From: Periplaneta americana
Taxonomy: Eukaryota; Arthropoda; Insecta; Blattodea; Blattidae
Assembly: GCF_040183065.1 (NCBI RefSeq)
Contig: NC_091125.1
Coordinates: 111,434,121 to 111,498,120 of the forward strand
Reading direction: 5' to 3'
Length of the DNA stretch: 64,000 bases
The notes beneath the pieces were generated by a model. The model saw only the letters and a program-made list of their open reading frames with translations. It made no database searches and was not told the origin of the DNA. Position 1 is the first letter of the stretch. Each line of letters starts with the position of its first letter. Shown here one piece after another: positions 13,001 through 26,430 of this stretch. The position numbers and the translations under genes were made by a program.

Positions 13001-14335
13001 AAAAATTTAAAAAAATTGAAATAAAAAAGACATTTTGTAAAAAAAAACATTTGATAAAAGAATACTATATAACAAGAATTAAAAAAACAAAATACAATTT
13101 TTATGAAGACATATGAAAGAAACCCAACAAACACCTTTTTGAAAATTATTTTCCTTTAATTTCTTTTGGAAGATGTTTTCTCTACGTTTTTTTATTTCAA
13201 AAATTTTTTCGTATCTATATCTTTTATTTCTTTTTGAAATTTATTTTTTTTATTTCAAATTTATTAATTTGTTTTGGTTTTCTTTTAATTGAATTTAATA
13301 CATTTCAATTTGATATAATTCAATTTATCATAATTTATTATATTTAACTGTATTTTTATTGTATTTCATTTACTTTATTGTAATTTAATTTGTTTGAATT
13401 TATTTCATTTTGATTTAATTTCTTTTAATTTATGTTATTTCACTATAATTAATTGATTTTATTTTAATTTAATTTACTTAAATTTATTTTATTTTAATAT
13501 ATTTTATTTACTTAATTTAATATGTTTAATTTATCATTTTAATATAATTTATTTTAATTTATTCTACTTTATTTTAATTTCATATGACTTAAAGAAATTT
13601 TCTTTATTTCAAATTTGTTCATTATGTGTATTCCATTTATTTTAATTTAGTTTATCTTAATTTAATATAATTTATATTAATTTATTATAACATTTTAATT
13701 TTATTTCACTTTATTTTAGTTTAATTTATTTCCTTTTAATTGATTTTAATTTCGTTCTAATTTAATTTATTTTATTTTAATTAATTTCAATTTAATTAAT
13801 ACTTATTTACCGTATCTCAATTTATTTCAAATTCTTTTATTATCATATAATTCATTTTATTTCAATTGAATTAATTCCTTTTAATTTATTTCAAATTTAT
13901 TTACATTTTTTTGTTGGAATTTTGTGTTAAGACATTTTTTTAAACATCTTAAAAATATTTTTTTATATTTGATTTTATTTGTTCTTTCATTTTCTTTTTT
14001 TTTTTCTAATTTATTTTATTACATTTACTTTATTTTTATTTGATTTAATTTATTTTGACTTACTCTATTTTAATTTAGTTACATTTTATTTTATTTATTT
14101 CAATGTAATATTACTTAATTTCAATTTTTTCATTTCTTCTATTTCATATCATTTACTTTATTTCAATTTAATTTGTTTCAATTTATTTCATTTTTATTTA
14201 TTTTTTCTATTTCTCTTAATTAATTTCAATTTGATTTATTGTTATTGATTGTATTTGAGTTTAATTTATTTTATATTGAATTATTTTATTTTAATTCATT
14301 TTATTGTAGTTAATTTCCAATTTCGTACGATTGCA
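10011..14335 (+). repeat. Higher-order repeat copy 2
   Basis: The block order matches copy 1: A about 10011-10650 (one full plus one partial A1 monomer), B about 10651-12010, C about 12010-12960, D about 12960-14335. The B block begins with the shared anchor ATTTCCGAATTCGTACGATT near 10719. The C block lacks a short segment near 12795 that is present in copies 1 and 3. The D block shows the empty site for the MITE of copy 1. Frames such as the T-rich 13979-14248 are compositional artefacts. Confidence 0.85.
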
Positions 14336-17300
14336 CTTTTTTTTTCTGACCTACCGAAAAGATTTCGGACTCTAATCTCCAGAAATAGTGACGATGTCGA
14401 GGAACGGGATGCGGTTTGTATTCCACCTTGACTCTCTTCGGATACAGTAGCATCAAAATGAGCATCCCGAACACAAGCTAATTTTCGAGAAAAATTCTCC
14501 TTAATTTATATCTATATTATTTTAATTTAATTAATCTCATTTCAATTCATTTTATTTTAATTTAAATTAAATAATTTCCGAATTCGTACGATTTCACAAA
14601 TAATACGATACGTAGGAATTTTTGAATTCTAATAACTGTTTGGATTCATAAGAAATCGACTTCAAACGATTTTACTTTTATTCGAATTAACTATTTTCAA
14701 ATATCTGAATATTTGGATTCGTACGAATTTCCCAACATACAAATTTTACGGGTCCCTATGACTTTTTCAATATTCGTACGTATTTTTTGAATTCATCTTA
14801 CTTCGTAATTTCAAATTCGCACCAATGCCGAAAACGTACGAATTTCGAAAACGTATAGTTTTGGTTGTGATACAAATTTTCGAATTCGTACAATAGCACA
14901 AATTTACGAATACGCATCAATTTTCGTATTAATAATAGGATACGTATGAATTCTCAAATACTTTGTTTCCTATCTGAATTTGTAAGTACACAAATTCATT
15001 AATTTTCGAAATCGTACGAACTTTCCAATATCTGAATATTTGGATTCGTACGAATTTCCGAACACTTACTATTTTCGGATCCGTATCAGTTTTTAAATGC
15101 TTAATTTTTTTAAATTCGTACTATTTTAGAAATTTGTAATTCATACGCAGTTTGTATTAGCCATGAATAACGGAATTTGTACGAACTTCGATAACGTACG
15201 AATATCCCTAACGTAAGAATTTCTAAAACGTACGAATTTTCCGTTTCGTAACAAATTGTAAAAATTTAAAATATTTTCCGAATTCGTACGATTTCAAAAA
15301 TACGATACGTACGAATTTTCGTGTGCTAGCCAGTATTTGGATTAGTAGATTCTCAAATTCGTACGATTCTAATACTAGAATTCATACGTACTTTCAAATA
15401 TCTGAATATCTGTATTCGTACGAATTTCCGAACACATACAAATTTTACGAGTCCATATCAGGTTTTTTTAATTCATACAATTTTTTTTAATTATCTGATG
15501 TAATTTCAAATTCGTACGAATTTTCTATTGCGGTTGAATAACAGAATTCGCACGATTGTAAAACGTACGGATTTCGAAAATGTTATAGTTTTTTGTGTGA
15601 TACAAATTTTAGAATTTCTACGATATTTCGGATTCGTACGATTGTACATAGTTTGGAATACGTACGATCTTCCGAAGATATATATTAAGATTAGTAGGTC
15701 TTTCAATTCGTGAATTTTCGTATTGGTACGATCCTACTTATTTCGTAATTCGTACGAATTTTAGAATAACAAAGGGTATTTGGATTCGCACGAATTTGTG
15801 TACACGTACAGATTTTAGTATCCGTACGAGTTTTCAAATTCGTGTGAATATACGAATTCGTACCACTGTAGTAATTTAGATTTCGTACTGTTGTCGAAAA
15901 CATATAACGAATCCACGAAGACAAGATTACGAACCTACGAATGGACAAGATTACAAATATACAAATTGACAAGAGTATGAATGTACAGAAATGAGAAAAG
16001 TATCTACGTACGAATGGAGAACGACGCATGTACGAAAGAACATGTGTACGAACGTACGAATGGGCAATTGTATGACTATACGAAAGGCAAACCTACGAAT
16101 ATACAAATACAAACGTATACGATTGTAGAATTGGATGATTGTACGAATGAAAAATTGTACTAATGTACGAAATGACAAGTGTAGAATTGTAAGAAAGGGC
16201 AAGTGTGGTGTACAAATGTACAAGTGTACGACAGACAAGCGTACGAATGTACGAAGGCAAAAGTGTGCGAATATACTGATGGAAAATGTACGAATGTATG
16301 AGTGGACAATTGTAGAAATATATTACTGTTGAAGTGTACGAATGGAAAAGTGTAACTGTACGAATTCACAAGTGTACGAATGACAAGCCTATAAACGTAA
16401 GAATTGACAATGATGAATGTGGGATTGGCATGTTCACGAACGTACGATTGGACAATACGAATGTACGCATTGACAACATTGTGAGTGTACGAATTGACAG
16501 AGTACGAATGTACGAAAGAATAGAGTCTATTGTATGAATGGAGAATCGTACGAATGTGCGAATGGAAAAGTGTACATATTTACGAAAGGAAAATTATACG
16601 AATGGTCGAATCTACCTGTATAGGAGTATACAAGGGTACAAATGTGCGAAAGCAATAGTGTACGAATGGACAAGATCACAAATGTACGAAAGGAAAAGTG
16701 TGTATCAATATAAAATTATGCAAGAGTACGAATGACAAACGTACGAATGTTCGAATGCACAAGTGCATTAATATGTAGTGTAGTGTACAAGTTTACGAAT
16801 GTACGAATTCAAAAGTGACTGTACTAGTTTAGACGTGTACAAATGTAATAATGAAAAAATTGTACGAATGGGCTACGAATGTTACAATGGAAAATAACGA
16901 ATGTAAAAATAAAACTAGATAACTATATAAAAAATTAAAAAAAAGATAAAATAAAAAAATTGAAATAAAAGACAATTTGCAAAAAAAAATTTGATAAAAA
17001 ATATTATATAACAAGAATTAAAAAAAATACAATTTTTATGAAGACATACGAAAGAAACCCAACAAACGTCTTTTTGAAAATTATTTTCCTTTAATTCCTT
17101 TCGGAAGATGTTTTCTCTACATTTTTAATTTGAAAATTTTTTTCATATCTATCTGTTTTACTTATTTTTGAAATTTATTTATTTTTTATTTTTAAATTTT
17201 TTGATTTGTTTTTGTTTTCTTTTAATTGAAATTGATATATTTCAATTTGATATAATTCAATTTATTATAATGTATTATATTAAACTGTATTTTTATAGTA

Positions 17301-17502
17301 TTTCATTTATTTTATTTTAATTTAATTTGTTTGAATTTATTTCATTTTAATTTCATTTCTTTTAATTTATGTTATTTCACTATAATTAATTGATTTTATT
17401 TACTTAATTTAATTTAATATGTTTCAATTAGTCATTTTAATATAATTTATTTTAATTTGTTTTACTTTATTTTAATTTCATTTGACTTAAAAAATTTTCT
17501 TT

Positions 17503-19510
17503 AAAATAATAATAAAATTCTAAATTATAGACATCAGCTCAAAGAATTTTGAGTGACCACAAGGGTCCTGAATACAATAAACATGTACAATATAATGTGA
17601 TGTGATACATTAAAGAAAAATGAAATTTAATTGTTGAAGGCAAATATAAGTTGATTAATTGAAATAGAGATGATGATGTAATATTTGAAGAGAATCCTTG
17701 ATAATATTTATAAGAATAGACATTACATAATCAAAAGGAATGTGAAGTTCCTTAAGATAATTCCACGTGAATTTTGTGATTGAACCTCTACTGCCAAACA
17801 GCAAACCAATGACGGACCATTGTTTAAGAGGGACGTTGTACGTTTGAGAAAGATACGGCAGACAAGGTTCATATATTGACTTCTTCTCAATATCAACTTC
17901 GGTGGCCTGATTTAGGTTTCTTTCGAAACGGATAGTAGGGTCAAGAACAAGAGCCCGTTTTAAGCGTCCATTGATAGCAATAATGTCTGCCCGTCTAAAA
18001 GAACCATCTGATGATACACAATGTACTTCCTAATGAATCTCCCAATTTAAAGTTTTTAACGATATCGCCAAAGCATGTCGTACACGATGTCTAGCATTGA
18101 TCAGCAGCTCGCCTTTGGGGCATTGTCCAAGCACGTGTCCAAGTGTTTCAAGCTCGCTACAGTCTGGATGACGGCAGCGGGTTGTGCTTAGAGTTCTGCC
18201 CGGTATTGCGCGAACCGCCGAAATATTGCTTGACATTTTTAAAGCATTGGTCCATTCTGAGGAAGATAGGCCCTTTCGATTGCTTACCCATGAGTTAGCC
18301 TTGGGGAGATCACTATAAACAATAACGCCTTTACCACGCAAGGTATGGTTTGTCCAAGTTTGGAATGCGTCATTTCTTAAGTGTTTACGAATTTTACGAC
18401 CTGACCAGTTGATAGCATCAATAGCTGTGATATTCAATTTTGACAGAGCAGAAACTTTTTCACTTACAAGGTCCCTAACATTGTGGAGATGGGAGTCATC
18501 AACACGAAGAAGAGTATTACAGATATTTATGTGTTGCACATAAGCTTCCCAAGATGCTTTCATTAACGAAAGACCACGATATTTTTTAGGGGAGTAAAGC
18601 ATTCCGTCTGGGCAGTCATGAGGAAGACCAATAAGCTCTTTGCATGCTCCTCTGGTGACTTTATCTAAATCATTAAGAAATTTGGTTTTGATTTGGTAGA
18701 GTGAAGCACACTGTAAGGAATAAGTAAGAGTGGGCCAGAGATATTGATTCATAATCGTGACCTTCTGATCAGGTTTTAATAAAGGGGAGATACAAAGTTT
18801 AGAGATATTTTTACTGAATGTGGTAAAAACTGCACATTTATCAAAAACGATTTCATCATTAAAATTAATACCAAGGTATTTAATGCGGTCATTAGGATTA
18901 GAAATGGATTGAATGAGCGAACCATTACCGGACATGACATTAAACTGGGATAGGACACCACTTTTAATCGCTATTAAATTGCACTTGCTAGGGTTAATAG
19001 CCAAACCAAGAGTAGAAAGGTTACTTTCTGCTAAACTAATCAGAGATGTAATTCCATTTTCACTACTTGAAATCAAAGCAATGTCATCAGCAAAACCAAC
19101 GGCAGAGAGATTGTCTAGAGTAGGATCTAATGAAAAACCATGGGCGTGGGATACTTCATTATCAGTAAGGTCCTTAATGATACCGTCGATTGCTAAGTTG
19201 AATAGAGTAGGAAAAAGTGGACTGCCCTGAGGAACACCCTTTTTTACCTCAATGGGCTTAGTTTTCCCGTTAGCAATTTCAATTTGAATCTGGTTCCTTA
19301 TTAATAATTCAATTATTAAATTTCGTAAGTTACAGGGCATAGAATTCATAGCTAGTGATCTTTTAACATGCTCGTGTCCTATGCAATCGAACGCTTTGCT
19401 TACATCAAGAAAAGCAACAAAACAATCAGACTTATTATTTTTCGCTTGCTTTAGACAACCATTAATTAATGAGGTGTTAACATGGGTCCCTGGTGTAGAA
19501 ACGAAATCTC
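17503..19510 (-). mobile_element. 5'-truncated R2-clade non-LTR retrotransposon
   Basis: About 2 kb inserted into the D block in reverse orientation. It retains part of the reverse transcriptase, a zinc knuckle, a restriction-like endonuclease domain, a ~150-bp 3' UTR and a TTATTATTTT tail at the low-coordinate end. The flanking D-block sequence resumes with TTTGTTCATT, as in other HOR copies. A few bases of the target seem lost rather than duplicated, so no clear target duplication is visible. Boundaries are uncertain by about 10 bp. Confidence 0.85.
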
Positions 19511-19520
19511 TTTGTTCATT
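17655..19520 (-). pseudogene. R2-like reverse transcriptase / restriction-like endonuclease, one in-frame stop
   Basis: Reading down from about 19520, the frame gives the RT motif FVAFLDVSKAFDCIGH, the B motif GVPQGSPLFPTLFN, the active-site motif AVGFADDIAL, then NPSKCN and KYLGINF. A CCHC-type knuckle CRHPDC..LGHVLGQC follows, typical of the R2 clade C-terminus. An in-frame TAG lies at 18032-18030. Beyond it the same frame continues with RRADIIAINGR and ALVLDPTIRFE, the restriction-like endonuclease core, to a TAA at 17657-17655. So one nonsense codon separates RT from endonuclease and the 5' half of the protein is missing. The first few codons near 19520 may be flanking repeat rather than element. 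A complete R2 protein is around 1000 aa or more; about 620 codons remain here. Confidence 0.87.
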
Positions 19521-22500
19521 CTATGTGTATTCCATTTATTTTAATTTACTTTATCTTAATTTAATATAATTTAATTTATATTAGTTTATTTTATATTTTT
19601 TAATTTTATTTCACTTTATTTTAGTTTAATTTATTCCCTTTTAATTCATTTTAATTTGATTCTAATTTAATTTATTTTATGTTAATCTAATTTTATTTTA
19701 ATTAATTTCAATTTGATTTATACTTATTTGCCGTATCTTAATTTATTTTAAATTCTTTTATTATCACATAATTCATTTTAATTCAATTTAATTATTTCCT
19801 TTTAATTTATTTCAAATTTATTTACATTTTTTTGTTGGAATTTTGTGTTAGACATTTCTTTAACATTATTTTATATTTTTTAATATTTCATTTTATTTGT
19901 TCTTTCATTTTCTTTTTTTTCTAATTTATTTTAAAATGATTTAATTTATTTCTGTACTATTTCTATTTAATTTATTTTATTACATTTACTTTATTTTTAT
20001 TTGATTTAATTTATTTTGACTTACTATATTTTAATTTAGTTACATTTTATTTTATTGCATTTATTTCAATGTAATATTATTTAATTTCATGTTTTTATTT
20101 CTTCTATTTCATATCATTTACTTTACTTGAATTTAATTTGTTTCAATTTATTTCATTTTTATTGATTTTTTTCTATTTATTTTTATTTATTTTAATTAAT
20201 TTCAATTTGATGTATTTTTATTGATTTTATTTGAATTTAATTTATCTTATATTAAATTATTTTATTTTAATTTATTCTAATTTAATTAATTTCCAATTTC
20301 ATACGATTGCACTTTTTTAGCCTTTTTTCTGACCTACCGAAAGGATTTCTGTCGCTAATCTCCGGAAATAGTGACAATGTCGAGGAACGGGATGCGGTTT
20401 GTATTCCACGTTGATTCTCTTCGAATACAGTAGCATCAAAATGGGAATTCCGAAGACAACCCGATTTTAGAGAAAATAACTACCAACCCCCTACACCACC
20501 ATTTTCCCCGCCCTAATTCCGCCGTACGAACAGTGACAACAAAGCTGACAGCACAGGTGGATAAAGCTCCTCGAACTCTATCTGCAGTGTAAAGGACTAC
20601 CCTCTGCTCCCAAGCATATGGACGGTAGAGGCCGGCAAAGTTTCAAAAACTGGTAATTTTGACCTTCAAAACAGACTTTACTCTACACAAGGACAACGAT
20701 GGGGCTTAGACACCCGCCCTTTTAACTGTAGCATCCCCGCATGTTTACTACTAATCACCACTAGAATCGAGCAAACCCACTGCACTTCTTTCTAGCCTTA
20801 ATTTCTGACCTACCTAATCTCCGGAAATAATAGCGATGACGAGGAACGGGATACGGTGTTGTATTCCCCAGTGACTCTCTTCGGATACAGTAGCGTCAAA
20901 ATGAGCATCCCGAACACAAGCTAATTTTCGAGAAAAATTCTCCTTAATTTATATCTATTTTATTTTAATGTAATTAATCTTATTTCAATTCATTTTATTT
21001 TAATTTAAATTAAATAATTTCCGAATTCGTACGATTTCACAAATAATACGATACGTAAGAATTTTCGAATTCTAATAACTGTTTGGATTCATAAGAAATC
21101 GAGTTCATACGATTTTACTATTATTCGAATTAACTCTTTTCAAATATCTGAATATTTGGATTCGTACGAATTTCCCAAAACCTACAAATTTTATGGGTCC
21201 CTATGACTTTTTCAATATTCGTACGAAATTTATGAATTCATCTTACTTCGTAATTTCAAATTCGCACCAATGCCGAAAACGTACGAATTTCGAAAACGTA
21301 TAGTTTTGGTTGTGATACAAATTTTCGAATTCGTACAATAGCACAAATTTACGAATACGCATCAATTTTCGTATTAATAATAGGATACGTATGAATTCTC
21401 AAATACTTTGTTTCCTATCTGAATTTGTAAGTACACAAATTCATTAATTTTCGAAATCGTACGAACTTTCCAATATCTGAATATTTGGATTCGTACGAAT
21501 TTCCGAACACTTACTATTTTCGGATCCGTATCAGTTTTTAAATGCTTAATTTTTTTAAATTCGTACTATTTTAGAAATTTGTAATTCATACGCAGTTTGT
21601 ATTAGCCATGAATAACGGAATTTGTACGAACTTCGATAACGTACGAATATCCCTAACGTAAGAATTTCTAAAACGTACGAATTTTCCGTTTCGTAACAAA
21701 TTGTAAAAATTTAAAATATTTTCCGAATTCGTACGATTTCAAAAATACGATACGTACGAATTTTCGTGTGCTAGCCAGTATTTGGATTAGTAGATTCTCA
21801 AATTCGTACGATTCTAATACTAGAATTCATACGTACTTTCAAATATCTGAATATCTGTATTCGTACGAATTTCCGAACACATACAAATTTTACGAGTCCA
21901 TATCAGGTTTTTTAAATTCATACAAATTTTTTTAATTATCTGATGTAATTTCAAATTCGTACGAGTTTTCTATTGCGGTTGAATAACAGAATTCGTACGA
22001 ATGTAAAAACGTACGAATTTCGAAAATGTTAGTTTTTTGCGATACAAATTTTAGAATTTCTACGATATTTCGGATTCGTACGAATGTACATAGTTTGGAA
22101 TACGTAGGAACTTCCGAAGATATATATTTAGATTCGTAGGTCTTTCAATTCGTGAATTTTCGAATTGGTACGATTCTAATTATTTCCTAATTCGTACGAA
22201 TTTTAGAATGACAAAGGGTATTTGGATTCGGACGAATTTGTGGAAAGTACAGATTTTAGTATCCGTACAAGTTTTCTAATTCGTGTGAATATACGAATTC
22301 GTACCACTGCAGTAATTTAGATTTTGTACTATTGTCGAAAACGTATAACGAATCCACGAAGACAAGATTACGAACCTACGAATGGACAAGATTAAAAATG
22401 TATAAATTAACAAGAGTATGAATGTACAGAAATGAGAAAAGTACCTACGAACGATTGGAGAATGACTCATGTACGAAAGAAAATGTGTACGAACGTATGA

Positions 22501-24582
22501 ATGGCCAATTGTATGACTGTACGAAAGGCAAACCTACGAATATACAAATACAAACGTGTACGATTGTAGAATTGGATGATTGTACGAATGCAAAATTGTA
22601 CTAATGTACGAATCGACAAGTGTAGAATTGTACGAAATGGCAAGTGTGGTGTACAAATGAACAAGTGTACGACGAACAGGCGTACGAATGCACAAGTGTG
22701 CGAATATACTAAAGTAAAAATGTACGAATGTATGAGTGGACAATTGTACGAATATATTAATGTTGAAGTCTACGAACGGAAAAGTGTAAATGTACGAATT
22801 CACAAGTGTACGAATGACAAGCGTATAAACGTAAGAATTGACAATAATGAATGTGGGATTGGCATGTTCACGAACGTACGATTGCACAATACGAATATAC
22901 GCATTGACAACATTGTGAGTGTACGAATTGACAGAGTACGAATGTACGAAAGAATAGAGCACTATTGTATGAATGGAGAATCGTACGAATGTGCGAATGG
23001 AAAAGTGTACAAATGTACGAAAGGAAAATTATGCGAATGGTCGAATCTATCTGTATAGGAATATACAAGGGTACAAATGTGCGAATGCAATAGTGTACGA
23101 ATGGACAAGATTACAAATATACGAAAGAAAAAGTGTGCGAATGTATCAATATAATATTATGCAATAGTACGAATGACAAACGTACGAATGTTCGAATGCA
23201 CAAATGCATTAATATGTAGTGTAGTGTACAAGTTTACGAATGTACAAATTCAAAAGTGACTGTACTAGTTTAGACGTGTACAAATGTAATAATGAAAAAA
23301 ATTGTACGAATGGGCTACGAATGTTATAATGGACAATAACGAATGTAAAAATAAAAACTAGATAAACTATATAAGTACATCTAAAAAAAAGAGAAAATTA
23401 AAAATTTGGAATAAAAAAGACATTTCGCAAAAAAAAAAATAACTTTTGATAAAAAATATCATATAACAGGAATTAAAAAAAAATACAATTTTTATGAAGA
23501 CATGAAAGAAACGCAACAAACTTCTTTTTGAATTTTTTTTTTTCCTTTAATTCCTTTTGGAAGATGTTTTGACTACATTTTTTTTATTTAAATTTTTTTT
23601 TCATATCTATCTCTTTTATTTCTTTTTGAAATTTAATTTTTTTTTACTTCAAATTTTTTATTTGTTTTTGTTTTCTTTTAATTGAAATTAATATATTTCA
23701 AATTGATATAATTCAATTTATTATAATTTATTATATGAAACTGTATTTTTTATTGTATTTCATTTACTTTACTTTAATTTAATTTGTTTGAATTTATTTC
23801 ATTTCAATTTCATTTCTTTTAAATTATGTTGTTTCACTATAATTAATTTATTTCATTTTAATTTAATTTACTTGAATTTATTTTATTTTAATATATTTTA
23901 TTCACTTAATTGAATTTAATATGTTTCAATTTATCATTTTTATATAATTTATTTTAATTTGTTTTACTTTATTTTAATTTCATTTGACTTAAAGAAATTT
24001 TCTTTATTTTAACTTTGTTCATTATGTGTATTCCATTTATTTTAATTTACTTTATCTTAATTTAATATAATTTAATTTATATTAATTTATTTTGATTTTT
24101 AAATTTTATTTCACTTTATTTTAGTTTAATTTATTTCCTTTTAATTCATTTTAATTTGATTCTAATTTAATTTAATTTATTTTAATCTAATTTTACTTTT
24201 GTAATTTATTTTATTTTAATTAATTTCAATTTGATTAATACTTATTTACCGTATCTTAATTTATTTCAAATTCTTTTATTATCATATAATTCATTTTAAT
24301 TCAATTTAAATATTTCCTTTTAACTTATTTCAAATTTATTTACATTTTTTGTTGGAATTTTGTGTTAGACATTTTTTTAAATAAATTTTTGTATATTTTT
24401 ATTATTTCATTTTATTTGTTCTTTCATTTTCTTTTTTTTTCTAATTTATTTTAATATGATTTAATTTATTTCCATACTATTTCTATTTAATTTATTTTAT
24501 TACATTTGCTTTATTTTTATTTGATTTAATTTATTTTGACTTACTATATTTTAATTTAGTTACATTTTATTTTATTTATTTC

Positions 24583-25591
24583 TGTTGTGCCCAAGGATTA
24601 TGATAAGCAATATATTTTCACTTTATTTTAAAGTAATGAAATCGTATTATTAATACATGCATACATGCTTTACATGCGATAGACCTCGCTTCCTGTTTCG
24701 ACAGATTACAGAGCACAGTTTAGTTAACGTCAGCAACTCAGCACAGTCCAGGCCTTGAACATGCAGAAATGCGTACGCTTGCATTTTGCATTTTTATCGC
24801 GAAGTCAACTTAGCAACAGCTGACTTATAGCGAAGATATAGCGTCTCTCGCGAGACATTTTAATTGGCGATGATTCCGAAACTCTGAATTTCCATTGGTC
24901 AAGTCAAAAACAGATTCAGTCGTGAAAGTTCCTTAAATCCATATTGTTCTAAGTAACGACCGGAAAAGCCGATTTGAAATGATGGTTAAGAATCAGAAGC
25001 GTGGTGTTTAGCGAATGCAATACCGTTTTTTCAGAAGATTCGCGCGTAAAATAGCGTCACTCTGTTACGTCACAAAGGACGCGGTTCGAGAGTTTATAAA
25101 GGACATGAAACGTGGAAAACGCGGTCATTAGTTATTGGTCAACATAGCGGTCATGGAGTAGCGCTCCCGACGTCCAGGAAGAAACTCACGAATATGGCAT
25201 CAACTGGGACCAGCATTAGGGTTCGCCCTACTATTTATTGTAAGTAAAATCATCACATCATTCTTTAAACTTTTCGTGTAACTAGTTCATCTTGGTACTT
25301 TTAAATTAGCAGAAATTTTCATACTTTCCAAATCGTTCAATACTCAATATTTTATTTGTAGTAAATTGATATTCTTATTAATAAACTTAGTAATAGTGAA
25401 TTTCTACACTTGTGATTATTTCGAAAACCTGAAATCACGTTCTAAGTAGGAATCCCTCCTATCCACAAGAAAGAACAGTTTATAAAGTATAACGCAGTGT
25501 CTGATTCGTTTGTGTTATTTTGATAGAGATTATAACTCGCGATTATCTCGAAGATAAGCCATCCGACCTTGTCGCGGCAAGCGCCACGACA
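24583..25591 (+). mobile_element. Probable long terminal repeat (solo or 5' LTR)
   Basis: This 1009-bp block is inserted in the T-rich D block. It is unlike its surroundings in base composition and begins TGTTGTGCCC and ends GCGCCACGACA, i.e. TG...CA, as LTRs do. A TATA-like TTTATAAAGG lies near 25093 and AATAAA near 25379. Immediately downstream is a primer-binding-site-like TGGTGTCAGA. No gag or pol remains. ATTTC occurs on both sides of the whole insertion (24578-24582 and 26193-26197), compatible with a 5-bp target duplication. An LTR is the best reading but no second LTR is present. Confidence 0.55.
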
Positions 25592-25598
25592 AATTACT

Positions 25599-25670
25599 GG
25601 TGTCAGATATGATAGAGCTTAACAATAAATTGTGGTGTCAGAAATGGTATAACAAAATATTGGTGTCAGA
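25599..25670 (+). promoter_or_regulatory. Primer-binding-site-like TGGTGTCAGA, three copies
   Basis: TGGTGTCAGA starts seven bases after the LTR end (25599-25608) and recurs at 25633-25642 and 25661-25670. The first has the position expected of a tRNA primer binding site; the other two may be decayed tandem copies. The primer tRNA cannot be assigned from sequence alone. Confidence 0.4.
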
Positions 25671-25679
25671 ATTAATATA

Positions 25680-26192
25680 TATAATATATAATTTATTTCA
25701 AGAAATAGTCTGCCCAGGCATCCTGGGTTGCCAAAAACACAGAATAACACACATATAAGAATAGTAATGATTACAGTAAGATAGATGAGCCAAATTTAAA
25801 TGTGAACTAGGAGCTTAAGTTTAAGAAATAATAAATTTGTACATATATTTGTAACAATCACACACTAACGAATAGAAAAGGGGGGGGGGGTATTATGATA
25901 TTCCGTATAAATGATTTTTCAGAATTGCCACAGACCCTTTAATGGATGAAGTAATTATTTTTGGAATGATGTCATGGATTCCAAATGTTTTGATAGTGTT
26001 TACAGTTGATCGTGGGATGGTGCCCCTCGCTCCGATCATTAAACCATGTACTTCCCAGGTGCCTTCCATCTGATATTTTTCTCGAAAATACGGAATAGTA
26101 GGCTCATAAATTTGTTGTTTTTCTTTGTTGACCTCGGATGGTTGGGTCTGGCTCATCTCAAATCTAACAGTTGGGTCAGAAATGGGCACAGC
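25680..26192 (-). mobile_element. 3' end of a second R2-type (restriction-like endonuclease) non-LTR element
   Basis: This is a severely 5'-truncated element on the reverse strand, joined directly to the LTR-derived sequence. It carries the last part of the endonuclease domain, a ~200-bp 3' UTR and an AT-rich (TATA)n-like tail near 25675-25700. Its right edge (26192) abuts D-block sequence. Confidence 0.7.
25893..26192 (-). pseudogene. R2-type endonuclease domain, C-terminal fragment
   Basis: The open frame encodes VPISDPTVRFEM, then EVNKEKQQIYEP and GLMIGARGTIP. These align with the endonuclease part of the element at 17655-18030 (LDPTIRFER, EVDIEKKSIYEP, GLLFGSRGSIT), so both belong to related restriction-like-endonuclease non-LTR families. 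Conserved features include DPT(I/V)RFE, IYEP..PY and G(S/A)RG(S/T)I. The reverse transcriptase is missing and no start codon of its own is expected. It is non-functional. Confidence 0.75.
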
Positions 26193-26430
26193 ATTTCAAT
26201 GTGATATTATTTCATTTCAATTTTTTTTATTTGTTCTATTTCATATCATTTACTTGATTTCAATTTAATTTGTTTCAATTTATTTCATTTTCATTTATTT
26301 TTTCTATTTATTTCTATTTATTTTAGTTAATTTCAATTTGATTTATTCTTATTGATTTTATTTGAATTTAATTTATTTTGTTTTAAATTATTTTATGTTA
26401 ATTTAATTTAATTCCTATTTCGTACGATTG

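Larger units (their letters stand above)
14336..20310 (+). repeat. Higher-order repeat copy 3, with R2-clade insertion
   Basis: The A block is reduced to a ~170-bp fragment (14336-14505). B runs about 14506-15905, C about 15905-16915, D about 16915-20310. The D block is split by a retrotransposon at about 17503-19510. Without it this copy is about 4.0 kb. A stretch of about 670 bp in B (14793-15462) is identical by eye to copy 4 (21233-21902). Confidence 0.85.
20311..26430 (+). repeat. Higher-order repeat copy 4, with composite retroelement insertion
   Basis: A about 20311-20940, B about 20941-22340, C about 22340-23345, D about 23345-26430. The D block is split at 24583-26192; without the insert the copy is about 4.5 kb. 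The B block matches copy 3 over about 670 bp, while the start of the C block (about 22330-22530) matches copy 5 (28327-28527), so the copy is a mosaic. The 160-codon frame at 22576-23058 is a product of the short-period repeat, not a gene. Confidence 0.85.

Noticed and set aside
13979..14248. Hydrophobic Phe/Leu/Tyr-rich frame resembling membrane protein (also 30409-30666)
   Set aside because: It is a translation of the T-rich D block; it is compositional and not conserved in frame.
22576..23058. 160-codon open frame in a C block, with equivalents in other copies (e.g. 12393-12731)
   Set aside because: The frame reflects short-period GTACGAATG repetition. Frames of similar length occur on both strands, starts and ends shift between copies, and no domain is visible.
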